A DNA stretch of 64,000 nt from Cricetomys ansorgei (GCA_026225945.1 JAMJFZ010001133.1:7398501-7462500), one strand, 5' to 3'. Shown: positions 1-12,214, numbered from the stretch's first letter. Notes: a model not told the origin generated them from the sequence alone. Made by a program: numbers and translations.

Positions 1-1784
1 CCCTTTTCTTGGTTCCTGTGAGCAAAGATGGACTGTCATTTTTTCCCACCTGTGTTTATAAAATGAATAGCATCTCAATACATAAAGTGTCTTCTTTTGA
101 AGCAACAGAACAAGATTGGCTCTGTTCAGAATAAAATCTCCAGTATGGCTAAAATTAGAGTCCCTGTCTTCTCTCTCAATCTACTGTTCCTGCAGGTGTC
201 ACCTGGAAATTTTAATGTTACTCTGTGGATACAGAGACTCAGGAAATTGGGGCCATTTAGGAAATTACTGATCTCATGGCTCCTGTCACTGTTCTGAGCA
301 CTAAAGTTCTTGTTCCTGAGACTACGGAGTCCTCTTCAACCTCTATGCACCTGCAGCACAATGACTTAGCTTGTATGGATAATAAAACCTCAGGCCCTTT
401 AATTCTTAATCACTGTAATATTTTGAGTCTATAAATTTGTTTTCTAATCATGTAGTGTTAAAAATTAAATAGCTTTTTTTTACAAGAAAGTTATGTAATC
501 TATGATAGTCATCAACATATTTTCCCTTTACTTCAAGGTTAATTGGAACTTGTTTATAGATTTTAAAGTTATTTTATATTTGCAATATCTAATTGCATTA
601 AATTATACACAATGTAAGGTTATTTGTAGCTTTAACATTGAAAATTTAGTAAGCAATTTTTGCATTTTTAATTCTTATGCATTATCCACATATAATTCCA
701 TGATTGAAGTATTTTAAATAAAAATATTTCTATACTGGCTCATTATTTTATCATGTAAATCATACTTCCAGTAATCCAAAATGACTTTAACACTTTAGTT
801 ATATTTTTTTTATTTGTGATTGGAATCATTCAGCGTGAATGGAGATGTTTTCCATTCTCTCTATCAGGGGGAAAATTGTGCTCCAAGATTACTGTGCCAT
901 CAGTTAGCTCTAGTTGCTTAATTAATTACCAAACTTATATTTCCATGTCAAGAAAAATTCTGGTTTATTGCTATAGGATTTTCTGCTGCAATGATCCTGC
1001 TTGTCTACTCTGGTGTCAAATTCTGTAATAGTTATTCTCATGACAGAGTTCATAGGGGCTTTTCTATTAAGTTGAATTCAAAAGGCAGGTTTCCCCTAAG
1101 GATTTCTGAATGCCAAGCTGACAAAATACCAGAGAGGTTTTCTTTCTTTTTTAATAGTCCTCTTTTCACCTCCTTTCTTTTGCTCTTTTAAAAATCAAGC
1201 AGAATATGAAGCACTATTTAAAATATACATAAAACTGATGAACACATAAGCTTATATTTAACTAATTGTTACTGTTTGTATTAATTTTCGTGAACTTAAG
1301 TAGAAAATATATATAAGGTGTAACAATGGGTAAATGTCATTATTCTTCTGGCTTTTTTTCACTAATCTGGATAGATGTATTTCATTATGAACTGACCTTT
1401 CTAATAAGCATGAAATCATCTATATAATATTGTATACTGCACTTAAATTGCCTGTCTATAAATTGTTCTGTGAATATGATACTCAAAGTAAGAGATCATG
1501 CTACAAATCTGCTCCTGAGCCCCTGAGTTTCTTTAGAAAATATGTTGATGTTTCAATTATTGTCAACATTACTTTTCCAAACTCCAAGGATTTTTCTAAA
1601 ATAGTGTCTTCTGTTTGCTCCTTTTACCAAAATGAATTTTTTGTTTGTGTAGCTTTTGCATTGAAAGTCTAAGTTTCTGATGAAAGTATAAGGGCTGTAG
1701 TTATTATTTCTTAATCTTATCTATAGTGTGTGAATTACAGATGTTTTCTCAGAGAATGACAGAATATATTTTTAACTGAAAATG
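1..1784. other. AT-rich unique intergenic DNA
   Basis: No repeat family, RNA gene or coding exon was recognised. Open frames are short, overlap at random and show no domain. The sequence is AT-rich with short homopolymer runs. Confidence 0.6.
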
Positions 1785-2145
1785 AGCACATGTGTTTTTT
1801 GCATATGTGAGTTTGTGTGTGTTTGTTTGTTCATGTTCTCATGTGTAAGTGCAGGCACATCGCATGCCACAGTTTATATAGAAATCACACCTTTGCTAAG
1901 GGAACAACCTTTCCACCCTGCTTTAGACATTGCCTTCCTTTTGGTTTGTTTTTGGTTTTGTTCTGATGGTTACCATTGTATATGTCTAGTTTTCTGCCTC
2001 AATAGCTTTGAGAAATTCTCCTGCTCTACCTCCTTTCTGACACAGGAGCACTTAGGATTACAGAAGCATGTCTGGCTTTAACTTGGTTCCAGGCATTCAA
2101 ATTCAGGCCAGTATATTTTCAAGACAAGCACTTTAAACAATAAGT
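1785..2145 (-). repeat. Old RSINE1/B4-type composite SINE, minus strand
   Basis: Read on the minus strand, the right end (about 2120-2140) matches the tRNA-like head (reverse complement of the aagcacttta box). It is followed by a B1-like middle (ggattacagaagcatg around 2055) and a CA-rich tail, seen here as the GT-rich run near 1807-1830. This order is the usual layout of rodent RSINE1/B4 elements. The copy is strongly diverged. The 99-codon plus-strand frame over it is a by-product. Confidence 0.6.
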
Positions 2146-2987
2146 GCTTTCAGCAAGTCACATAATGTTTTTTAAAGGAATTCTACAATTATTTACAGCT
2201 TTAAGATTAGTAAGTTTTAACCTATTGCCCAACACACTGTTACTCTCAGTTAGAAACATTTATGCAATTAGAACTTTGAGTTGAGACTGAGGCACTGAAC
2301 TGAAAAACCTAATTTTGTGGGGACAACTGGAAGCCAGGGTGGGTGCAGCACAGTGATGTTGCCCTCCTCCTCATGTTGGTCATGCACAGTATCTATAGTT
2401 ACAATAACATCAATGCAGCATTATAACTCATATAGAGGCATGGCACCAGAAATAAATGAAATAAATAGAAAGCCTATAAAGTATTCCTTGAAGTTGATTA
2501 TAAGTGAAGTTCCAGGCCAGTTCACAAAAGCCTACCTCAATTATTAGTATACTCACATGACTCTGTCACCCATTCTGTGACCAGGAACGTAAAATCTCTT
2601 GAAGGAAGACAAAGCTTGGTTCCCTTGAGAGAACTCCTGGGACTCAACAGTTCCTTTGGGATTTTCCAAACTATCTATCTTATTTTGCTATGGTATCTAT
2701 ATGTTGCAGAAAATGAAATAATTGGACTATTTTCTAGGAATACTGGGCTTTTGCTCAGAGTTGACATCGATTTTAAGAGCCTCAAGCACTCTATCAGTCA
2801 TGGTGGAAGCTTAGGGATCTCATGGTATCTGGGAAACCTGATTTGTGTTCTTACTGTGGAGCAACTGGGACCTTGAACACAACTTGTTGTTACTGCTAAG
2901 TTTCAGTGTTTTTCTTTTGTTGTTGTTGTTGTTGTTGAGTCAAGGACACCAATTCATAGGATGATGAGATAACCTTCAGTATCAAGT
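2146..2987. other. Unique DNA, nothing recognised
   Basis: No recognisable gene or repeat apart from the short TTG run listed separately. A 99-codon plus-strand frame (2577-2876) has no detectable domain, signal peptide or neighbouring exon signals. Confidence 0.5.
2917..2938. repeat. (GTT)n microsatellite
   Basis: About seven uninterrupted GTT units are visible. Confidence 0.95.
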
Positions 2988-3100
2988 TTCCTGTATCAGT
3001 TTGCCATCTCCAGAAAAATCCTCACAGACGGTCCCACAAGTGTATCTGTTAGGTGACTTCATCCAGTCAATTTGATAATTAAGATTAATTACCATAATCA
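2988..3100 (-). mobile_element. ERVL-type (MLT2-like) LTR 5' fragment, minus strand
   Basis: The reverse complement begins with a tgattatggtaattaatc start, continues with a 'tcaaattgactgg' block, and reaches a 'gtctgtgagg' block. This is the typical opening of MLT2/ERVL-type LTRs (TGATGGTTAAT...GTCAACTTGA...GTGTCTGTGAGG). Only the first ~110 bp is visible. A second and better copy of a related LTR lies at 32.05 kb. Confidence 0.55.
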
Positions 3101-4818
3101 TTATCAAAGATCTGAAGGACTCCAGGAATAGTATATGATTCCCAGTATAACTTCCTTTATCCTCCACTGAACCACGTTTTTATTCTTACTTCTTTATGTG
3201 GTTCACTTCTCTGCCTGATACCTGCAGAAATCCCCTCAATGATATCTGTCTACATAGGTGATGGAAGTTTGCCTAAGAAATAACCTAACAGACACACTTG
3301 GATATGGGATTTTATAACTATCTATGCATCCTTTATTTCAGTCAATTTTATTCATAAAATTTGTCATAATAGGCAGCTTAATCCTGTAATTAAGTAGTTA
3401 GTACACTGGGTTCATTCCCTAACAGCTAAGATTCATGAATCCAGGAGAAAAAAACTGGGATTGTATGACATGTTACTTAATGTTCACCATCATGACTCTG
3501 TTGCAAAATTTTATCATTCTGTTTCCTTAAACACATGCTATAGTCCTTAGAGATCATACTTTCAGAGGATATGTTTCTTCCAATGTGAAACAGAGCAACT
3601 ATTCCACAGAACTGAGAGCTGCATTGCCACTAAGCCACTAGGATGTTCTCTAGTGTCTCTCTCAGTATACAAAGGAAGAAGTTGATTTTGTTGGATGGAG
3701 TGACTAACATACCTCTCTGGGGTAATTGGACTGTCATACCACAAACATGCAGATAAGGGACAATGTGTTTATCCTATAGAAAGCCTGTTTGTAGACCATT
3801 TTGTGACACTACATCTTAGTACCACTAATCTTGTTAAAATTATTGGAAAACTAGCATAATATAATCCACACAGGATCGATGGCATACCTGACACATCAAG
3901 AATAGTGGTTTGTCTTGCCCTGTGAAGTAAATAGCCAGAGCTCTCTGAGAAGTGAAAAAAAATTCAGAAAAACGAATGGCTAATGTAGCTGTAGATACTG
4001 GCTATGACCTTGAGACTGGTTATAAAAATGAGTTTTAGAATTGTCATAAGTATTTCCCCAAATTTTATTATAGTGTTCTGTTTGAATATAATGAGATATT
4101 ATTATTCTAATATTAATATGATGTATATGTAAACAGGTAGCATATACTTACTGATTAGTATGTACATGATATAGATACTCACAGAGATAGTCTCTGATAG
4201 TCGGTGGTTCAACCTATAATCATTTGAGTTGACAACTGAACAAAAGCAGTATGTATTTAGTAGAAAACCTAGTTTCAATTTTGTGGCTAAATGATCACAA
4301 ATAGAGCAAATTAATTTACAGTCTTCTATGTTTCTATACTGTAATGTCTGGTAGGTGTACTGAATTAACTTTTTTTTGTATTTCAATCAGGAACGGGCTT
4401 ACTTTAATATGACCTCATTTAACTCAACCAACTTCTGTATATATAAAAGGTTTCCCTCTCTTATTCTGTTATAATACAACAAAATGAGTTGGCAGCATCA
4501 TGGTGTCTGTGCATTGTCAATTTTCTATCACAGTAAATAACTGAAAGAGTATAAGTAGACTCATATCCATCACTCAAGACTTTATCTTCCTTTTTGGAAA
4601 CTGAGTGTCTTTCCACCTCTGTGAAGAGCAATCATGTCACATTGTTTGACTGTTTATGAATTTGATATTGCCTTTTTTTAAAAAATAAATATGGTTTAAG
4701 CTAAGTTGATAAAACTCAAGTGGTACTTCATTAATAAATGTGCACTCACAAGTTTAAATCAGATCTGTGGTGCTGAAAGGGCAGGACCTGAACTATATAC
4801 AAAGACAATATGAAAATG
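3101..4818. other. AT-rich unique DNA, nothing recognised
   Basis: No gene or repeat family was recognised. Minus-strand frames at 3562-3744 and 4102-4386 are short and featureless. Confidence 0.5.
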
Positions 4819-5018
4819 ATTTTCTTTTTATTTTTTCATTTATTTTTATTTTATGTGCATTGGTGTTTTTTCTGCATGTATGTTTGAGTGAGGGTGTTGA
4901 ATGCCTTGGAACTGGAGTTACAAATAGTTGTGAGCTGCCATGTGAGTACTGGGAATTGAACCCAGATCCACTGGAAGAGCAGTCAGTGCTCTTAACTGCC
5001 GAACCATCTCTCCAGCCT
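4819..5018 (-). repeat. B3 (B2-superfamily) SINE, minus strand
   Basis: The right end is the reverse complement of the GGCTGGAGAGATGG tRNA-derived head. It is followed by 'gggaattgaaccca', 'ggaactggagttaca' and a 'ttttattttatgtgcattgg' tail, which is the order of a B3 element inserted on the minus strand. It is nearly full length and moderately diverged. The internal Pol III boxes are inherited from a tRNA; this is not a functional tRNA gene. Confidence 0.9.
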
Positions 5019-5579
5019 TGACATTTTTTTTATAATCAGGCTAGAATCATTTTGTATCAAGAATTGCTGGGAGAGATATGGAATAAATTGAAAGGAGACT
5101 CACTTAACACTAAAGAATCCTGGAACAAGGCCCAAAGTATTTTATGCTGTAGTAATGTCAAAATAGCTCTCTACCTGTTCCATATGAAATGATGTTTTGC
5201 ACCCTTCATGTAACCAGTCCATTTACTTAAACATTCTTTTTTAAGTGCAGTAGTAGCTGACCATCTTGAGATTTCACAAGATGGTGGAAAGTTCCTATCA
5301 GTACAGCATGCTAACAGCTGTTCAAATACTCTTGGTTTGTTCTGACTATTATGATATCTATCTGTCTTCTCAAACTCACCCACAAAGGAAGGATATCCAA
5401 CTGAGAGGACAAGGTATACCTGGGCCACAACTAATTCTACGATGGTTGCTGTATTCAACCCTACAGAAATGCAAAGCAAATCTAGCACTATCACATAATC
5501 CCATCATTTCTCACAAAGCTACAGTCTAATAACCTTAATTCTGTCTTCAGTGATAATCATAAGAAGTACCTTTTAAGGT
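5019..5579. other. Unique DNA, nothing recognised
   Basis: Opposed overlapping frames on both strands (5171-5494 minus, 5266-5529 plus) show no domain and look like chance openings. Confidence 0.5.
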
Positions 5580-5728
5580 ACTGGTGGTGATGGCACACGC
5601 CTTTAATCTCAACACTCCAGAGGCAGATGCAGGTGGATCTCTGTGACCTTGAGGTCAGCCTGGTCTACAGAGTGAGTTTGAGGATAGCCAGAATTACATC
5701 AAAGAAACCCTGTCTTAGAAAAAAAAAT
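5580..5728 (+). repeat. B1 SINE, plus strand
   Basis: Full-length B1 with 'ctggtggtgatggcacacgc', 'ctttaatctcaacact', 'gaggtcagcctggtctaca' and 'gaaaccctgtctta', ending in an A-tail. It is diverged from consensus by scattered substitutions. Confidence 0.93.
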
Positions 5729-5825
5729 TACTGGTTTGTCGAGAATCATCCTACAAAACCTGCAGGGCTGACTTACATACTGATTTGGGATCTATTTTAG
5801 TCTCTTTAGAGACTAAATTTATATA

Positions 5826-5827
5826 CT

Positions 5828-5886
<59 letters not shown>

Positions 5887-5887
5887 A
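5826..5887. repeat. (TA)n microsatellite
   Basis: A long alternating A/T run with a CATA interruption near each end. It is responsible for the Tyr/Ile-rich frame across 5785-5982, which is not a gene. Confidence 0.97.
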
Positions 5888-6961
5888 TTACTATAACAGC
5901 AACTATATTACTGTTGCTTACTTTTAAACATATGGATATAAAATTCCATCATTTCTTCAAGAGTAAAGTTATTGATAAATAAAAGAACAGTTGATGGCAT
6001 CTGTGACCCAATTGGTATTTAGTGGAAGAAATCCACAATTTGTCTATTTCAGCTAGACAATCATCTTTCATCTAGACCCCCTTTTAATGTAGTACAAAGT
6101 CAAATAACCTATCTGGTCAAGGAGAGTCTGTAGTGTATAGCATGGCTTAGAAAGAGTACTGAGCAGCACAGAGGGAGACTTTCAGTGTGTCCTAATTTTC
6201 TAGCAAGATCCCCTTCCAAGTAAAGTATAACTGAAGCATTTTATGAATGCACTGAACAATCACTGTTGTTTATATAAATTTCATTACCCAAATAAAATAA
6301 TAATTTAGTCATATCAGAGGATAATTTCCAGATTTTATCCAATTACAAAATACTCAATTAAAAATCTGGCATCTATTTTTATACTCTATTGTGCTCTTCA
6401 TATTAAAGATTATCTTGTAACTATTATTGTTTGTGAAGTTTATTATTAAGCTACATTTTTTGTAACTGAATATCACAAATTTAAAAAAGAAAAAAAATCA
6501 TTCTTCCTATTTGCTGTTGTATGTGAAATTTTTATCCCTTAAGAAAACTTCTATCATTTGATGGATAATTTTGTAAGGCAACCATCTGAATAAAATATGA
6601 AGCAATTTATAACATATCTCAACAACCATGAATCAAATCACAGAAGATAATATGTGCGTGGGTTGATGATGTCATCCTTGACAGAAAAGTCGTAATATAA
6701 TCCAATAAATAATTATGGTTAGAAGTAAGAACAACATAGGACAAGAAAGAAGAAGATAATGCAAAAGTAAATAAAGAGATGAGAGCTTGAAACTATGAAT
6801 GTATTTAACAGACATTACAAAAGGAAGATTTTTATATAAATCACACCTCCTACATCAAGTGTCTGGCATAGTCTTCTAATTTCATAGCTACTTCATAACT
6901 GTTTCATAAAATACTGCATACATCATATATTCAAAACCTCACATTAAAACACATTTCATTC
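5888..6961. other. AT-rich unique DNA, nothing recognised
   Basis: No frame, RNA gene or repeat family was recognised. Confidence 0.5.
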
Positions 6962-6986
6962 GTGTGTGTGTGTGTGTGTGTGTGTA
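6962..6986. repeat. (GT)n microsatellite
   Basis: About 12 GT units, directly beside the 3' (CA-rich tail) end of the minus-strand composite SINE that follows, so it probably grew from that tail. Confidence 0.95.
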
Positions 6987-7250
6987 TTTGTGTTTCTACC
7001 TGTCTGTCTGTGTCTTCATCTGTGTGGTGCCTGTGCATGTCCAAGTATAACTATGCCAAGGCCAAGGTCACCATGGGATGAGTCCTCTTTTGTCACTCCC
7101 CACCTACTCCCTATAGACAGAATCTCTCAGTGAAGCTAGAGTTTGGTGGTTTTCATCTCGGTGGCCATACCAAGCTGGACATCCAAACTCCGGGCTCCAT
7201 GTTTTCACAACAAGTTCTCTTACCTACTGAGCCCAGCTCTCCAGTTCTTC
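6987..7250 (-). repeat. RSINE1/B4-type SINE relic, minus strand
   Basis: The right end 'caagttctcttacctactgag...ctctccag' is a degraded reverse complement of the tRNA-like SINE head. The left part is GT-rich (the CA tail), and a 'gacagaatctctcag' block resembles the B1-like half. Part of the middle is missing. Confidence 0.55.
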
Positions 7251-7689
7251 AGGTCTCTTTAAACTTAATATTTAAACTTGTGTTCAACCCTTGTGTCTAG
7301 CTATGGTAGGATTAGAAGGACAAGGAACTAATTTAGAAAGCATAAAAATCACAAACTATGGAAAAGAAAAACAGCAAGTCACATTTTTATCAATTCAAAA
7401 TATTAATTTTAAATAATGTTGTTCAGCATATTATTACATTGCTGCTTATCCTTACATTTGGATTGATTTCATCCTTTTAATGTTTTGTCAACCAGAAATT
7501 ACATTATTTTAAGTGTATTGTGCTATAGATACTACTACTGGAGATACTGGAAAGTTTTTTCTTTTTAAATAGATTCCTTTCTTCATACAAGGAATAGCAG
7601 CTCCAACCTGGTCACAATAGGCAGCTCGTTTGTGGCCTCAGCCTTGTGACATCCTAAGTACCCCTCACACCTATCTCCCTTGTCCTCCA
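7251..7689. other. Unique DNA leading into the GC-richer composite
   Basis: AT-rich to about 7580, then visibly more GC-rich. No family or gene was recognised. Confidence 0.4.
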
Positions 7690-8764
7690 TCCAGTTTGTG
7701 AGTTTATCTTGAGGTCAGTATCATCTATGCAGCCTGAGGCTGAAGGCTCATTATTTTTAATTCACTAAGTTCCTCCAACCAGGCAGTTGTGCCATTCTCC
7801 AGGTCCACAAATACATGAAGAGCCAGAGGCAATTGGAATGGGGTTGATACGCAGCGACAAGAACCACTAGATTCTGCCCACTGTCTGCAGCCATCTTGGG
7901 CTTTCTGAATGAGTCTGATTCTGCAAACCAGATGCCCCTTGTGTCCTCCCTCCTCCATGTCTCCAGCAGACCCTGGGGCAAGGTAAACATGGGAATGGCT
8001 GCAAACATCACTCGGAGTCACATCACTGGAGGCAGGGACAGGCATGAGTGCATACCCAGAGCAGACAACGGATGGATAGATCCTCAGACTGCTGTCAGAC
8101 CATCCTGCTAGACCATCCTAGCCTCCCCACTGTCTCCCAAACCAGTTCTGCCACTCCCATGGCCATGGCTGCGACTCTTACTGCTCTCCCTGATGAGTAA
8201 AGAGAAAATATAAGCTGAGAAGCCACCAGGGGCTGCAGGCACAAGGGCCAGATGATAAAGACAGAGTGGGATGCAACAGTATGGAGTAGGACCAGGCATA
8301 TCCCTAAACTAACTGCCAAGCCACCCCATCACCCTGCCCACGAAGAAAGACAGGATAGTCCAGCTATAGAATGTCTCATCTCCTAGACTGAGTATCCACA
8401 CAGGAAACCTGTCTGCTGATGACTAACAGAACCTCCTAGCCTTTTCACCACACTTCAGGCCAATTCTACCATTCCTTAAGCAGTAATTAGTATGGGTAGT
8501 ACTCCCCAAATGCGGCAGGTGAGACCATAGACTGGTGATATCAAAGACTGCAAACACAAAGGCCAAGGCAGCAGGATGGATGATGATAAGGGGAATGTGT
8601 GAATAACAACTGGAAACCAAGCAAGGAGTGACTCTGACCTCTCTGCCAGACCTTGGGATCACCTAGTTCCCGAGGAACAGCAAAGTATCCCAGCTGAAGA
8701 ATACTTCATATTGGGAGATGGGGTCTCCTCTCTTTGAACGAGATCTCAGAAACCTCAAAAAGCT
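7690..8764. repeat. Unclassified GC-richer block with two tandem ~325-bp units
   Basis: Two diverged direct copies of a unit are visible, about 8100-8424 and 8425-8750. Paired landmarks in the same order are: 'ccagttctgccactccc' (near 8141) with 'ccaattctaccattcct' (near 8459); 'ctgcaggcacaagggcc' (near 8236) with 'ctgcaaacacaaaggcc' (near 8549); and 'cagctatagaatgtctcat' (8361) with 'cagctgaagaatacttcat' (8691). Spacing is about 315-330 bp. A weaker relative may lie at 7760-8095. The layout is reminiscent of monomer-repeat promoters of rodent L1 5' UTRs, but I cannot match it to one. Frames on both strands overlap here and show no domain. Confidence 0.6.
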
Positions 8765-8864
8765 CAAATGGACCAGAACAATTAAAGATCTGTCTGCATT
8801 GCTTACAACTATCCCCACCCCCACCAGTTGCTTGAGCCTGGCTCCATGAGCACTTGTTCTGGCA

Positions 8865-9385
8865 GGCTGTTTGGTACCTGTATGAAGTCCCAGTGCTTAC
8901 ACGACATATGGCCTGTGAGATAACTAGGTGGCTGCAGGAGGAACAGATCCTTGCAGGATGGCTGGGTTCCTAACAGATGGCCAGATGCAAGAAGGAGGCC
9001 CAGGTGACTAGGGGAGGTCTGGAAGCCTGTGAGAGTTTCTAATGCTTGTGGGATGTCCTGTTGCCTGCAAGATATTCTAGTCCCAGTGAGATATCTGGGT
9101 ATCTGGCTGTTAGTCCAGTGCCTGCATGATACCTGGAAGTCTTCAGAATTCCCTGGATCCCAGAGTATATCCTGGTGTCTGTGATGCCTGGACTCCTGAA
9201 GGATGCCATGGTGCACACAGGAGGTTCTGGTGCCTGCAGGATGTCTGGAAGCTTGAAGGTACCTCAGATGCCAGTGACAGACCCTGGTTTCTGCGGGAGG
9301 CCCTGACCCCTGTGGGATGCCGGGGTCCTATGGGATGACACAGTACTTGCAAGATACCGGGGAGCCTGCTCTGTGTCTAGGTTTG
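8865..9385. repeat. Degenerate 19-bp minisatellite
   Basis: Successive units of about 19 bp (17-21) fit a consensus close to CCTGGTGCCTGCAGGATGT. Clear units lie at 9057-9075 and 9226-9244, with roughly 25 further diverged units in between and around. Units begin CCTGG/TCTGG/CCAGG and end GGATG/GATAT/GAGGT. The 135-codon minus-strand frame at 8809-9216 crosses this array and owes its repetitive amino-acid pattern to it; it matches no known protein. Confidence 0.75.
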
Positions 9386-9539
9386 GACGATGAAGCCCAA
9401 CTTCAGGTCAAACTCTGTTGTCTCATCTCAGGTTAGTATGGTTCAGGTCAAAGTTCACTATCAGTGCAGCCTCCTACATCTAAAGACCATGCTGAAGCTT
9501 CCCATCCACGCTCCCACTTCACAAGCTTGACTTAGTCTT

Positions 9540-9683
9540 GTTGTTTATTTACTTTCTTTATTTGAGGGCACAGGGTGGGAGAGTAGAATAGGATGAAATG
9601 GGAAGAGGGTGTTTTGGAGATATACTGTATGAAACTCAAGTTATTAATAAAGGTATATAAGAAAAGAAAAAAGAAAGAAAATA
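9540..9683 (+). other. Purine-rich 3'-end-like segment with AATAAA and A-rich tail
   Basis: After a G/A-rich stretch there is an AATAAA at 9646-9651. An A/G-rich tail follows at 9660-9681. This looks like the 3' end of a retroposed RNA on the plus strand and may be the end of the composite that begins near 7.6 kb. The parent element was not identified. Confidence 0.4.
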
Positions 9684-9685
9684 TG

Positions 9686-9975
9686 TTCCTTCCTTACATA
9701 ATACCACCCAACAGTGGTCCCTCATCTCCTTACTCCTACAAGTCTCCCTCTCCCACAATCCAGATCCAACCTCCCCTACCCTATGTCTCTCATCAGAAAA
9801 CAAACATGTCTCTAAGGGATAAAAACAAAACAAAATAAATATAATAAAAACAAAAAACAACACATATGAGTTGGACATGACAAAGACAAGGAAAAGTCCA
9901 AGGGATGCACAAGAATCTGAGACCCATTCATTCAAACACTCAGGAATCTCACAAAAACAACAAAGCCATCAGAGA
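9686..9975 (-). mobile_element. LINE-1 3' UTR fragment (Lx-like), minus strand
   Basis: C/T-rich 'tctccttactcctacaagtc' and 'caatccagatccaacctccc' blocks are followed by an A-rich stretch with 'gagttggacatgacaaagac' and 'cattcaaacactcaggaatc'. These are typical reverse-complement blocks of old rodent L1 3' UTRs. Related blocks recur at 16.1 and 24.8 kb. Confidence 0.75.
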
Positions 9976-12214
9976 ATTTTACCCCTACTAACATCAACCT
10001 TCAGTGCCTGTGGGCCTTCCTCACTTAAGCTTTTTGTTTGTTTGATTTTGTTTTTTCTTTCTTTCCTTTTCTTTTTTGCATATGAGATATTTTCCCGGTA
10101 AATATGACCTTATCAATTTAGCATTTTGCAGACTATCACAAACAAGCTCTCTGTCAATGTTAGTCATTTAAAACAATTTTTTATCATCATAAATCACACT
10201 AATTCTAGTGATGCATTTCCTGCCATATGACCATTACTAAAGTCTAAACCTTATTGTTACTTTATATTTCATTGGTGGTAAGACAGCTGATATAGCCTGT
10301 CATCTACTTCACAGACATATTTAGTGCTAGACTTAATTTTATCATATTCTACTGGGGAATGGAGGTACATTGAGCTATTTTCTGAAATACCACAGAATAA
10401 AGATGAAGCAGAATTCAGAAATGTCTTGATTGGAATCCTACCATGAAAAACAGAACACATAACTTCATCTCTTCACAAACTCTTTACATACTTTCTTCCT
10501 AATGTTTAAGTTCAACCTTGCCATCTTTTGGATGCTCACTCTGTGATCCTAATCCCAGGACTGAGTCGAGTCGTATCTTTCTTCCTCACAGTGTGTTAGG
10601 CAAACATTTCATTTAATGTGCCCTTCTCTTATTCAGTATTTCTTTTAATATATCTATATTCAGAAAGGTATGATCCACCATTCTTTGATATTATCAACAA
10701 TATCATGTTGTACTGCAAATAAGTTCAATGTTTACTCCATGCACAAGTTTTTTATATATTTTAGAGATTTTTTTTTAATCTTACATTATAGGCAACATTT
10801 TTTTTGTAGAATCTATAATCCCTGCCTACCAAGTGTATTGAATTTGGAGTTATATGTCTTTGTTTTCATGTTTTATTTTATCACTGATATCTTCAAGAAG
10901 TTCATGAAATCTGCACTGTCCATCTGGTATTGACAAATGTGTAGAATTTCTTACAACATTCTTGAGAATATTAGTAAAACCCTTTAGGGAAATAATGATT
11001 AAATTCCTCTTCTCCTAATGAAAATCCAGGCTTTGATGTACAGATCACTTAGGTTGTTTGGCTCATCACTAAAGCTATTAATTATTTCATTACAGTTTAC
11101 TGTTTTCAAAGGATTAGTGCTTTGAAAATTTTAATTGCACTTCACTGCTGTAATTTTTCACATTTCATAGTTCTATTTCTGGTTTTAATTTTATAATTTC
11201 AGGATAAACAGGCAGACAGTGTGCACAAAGGTCGTTGGCACTATTAAATTTTGACAGTGTCTATGACACACACTTTAAAAAATATAATCTTTCTTGGTAG
11301 ATTATTTAATAGTAGGTTCAGTTGACAAAGTGAAGCCTACTGAAGTTACGCCTATGCCCTGAAAAGGCTTATGTACTCTAAAAGGAAGGCTATTAAAGGA
11401 ACTGTTTTCATTTAATCAGATCAAAAATTTTCCTTTTGTAAAATTCCTTTATGGAATAACTAATTAATTTTATTGTGTTTAAAGTTCCAAACTATAAACT
11501 TAAGAAAAGCACTAAATATATGAGTTGCATTTATTATAAAGGATATTTAATATTTTAAACACATTAACAAAAGTAACGTAATTTTAAAGTAATAACACTA
11601 AATATTAAATATTCGTTATATTTCATTAACTCTAAACAATTCAGTATATCAATGATATAAACTAATTATTTAAATATATTGATTTTAGTATTTAGTATTT
11701 GGATAGTAAGGATGAAAATGTTTAAATTACTGAGATCTTTGCAATGTGAACTTGTGGATGCATATGATTTCATGTTAAAAAAAATAGCAATTTTTACCAA
11801 TTAATCATGAGAATAAATGTCCAGTGATAAGATGACTCTATTTTTAAAATACTGTATTATATGTTATTATAAATATTATATGATGCAAATTAAGTAAGTT
11901 TTCTTTACTAATCATGTTTAGTCAGGTAAGAGACCACATTGTGCTTAAGAGTATCTTTGGTATCTGTCTGGTTCAATAGGTGATAGGCATGTGCCTACTT
12001 CCTCTCCTCTTTGGGACTTCTAGCATATCACATGTTCTGTAGCTTTAGGTTTTGTATTGTTTCCTCTAACATTCAGGAGAAAAGCAGACAGCAAAACATA
12101 AAATAACACTTTCATACTATCACAAATGGCTATGCTCTTCATGACTACTTAATGGGTCCAAAGTACTCTTTTACAATCCAGGTCAGTTGTTATTGTGATG
12201 ATTATGGTTTAGAA
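9976..12214. other. AT-rich unique DNA
   Basis: No gene or transposon was recognised. A T-rich run lies at about 10030-10080. The stretch at about 11040-11260 is a possible conserved non-coding element (see findings). Short frames at 10269-10460 (minus) and 10670-10933 (plus) are featureless. Confidence 0.5.

Noticed and set aside
4990..5018. tRNA-like promoter boxes
   Set aside because: They are the tRNA-derived head of a B3 SINE with a full SINE body and tail, not a tRNA gene; the same applies to the other B3 copies.
7725..8319. Overlapping frames on both strands in GC-richer DNA (possible exon)
   Set aside because: Frames overlap on both strands and in two registers, have no domain, and lie over tandem ~325-bp repeat units; GC content alone explains the lack of stops.
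8809..9216. 135-codon minus-strand frame, the longest in the window
   Set aside because: It runs along the 19-bp minisatellite, shows 19-residue periodicity and matches no known protein.
8865..9385. Possible CRISPR array
   Set aside because: Units are contiguous and diverged with no unique spacers, and the context is a mammalian genome; it is a minisatellite.
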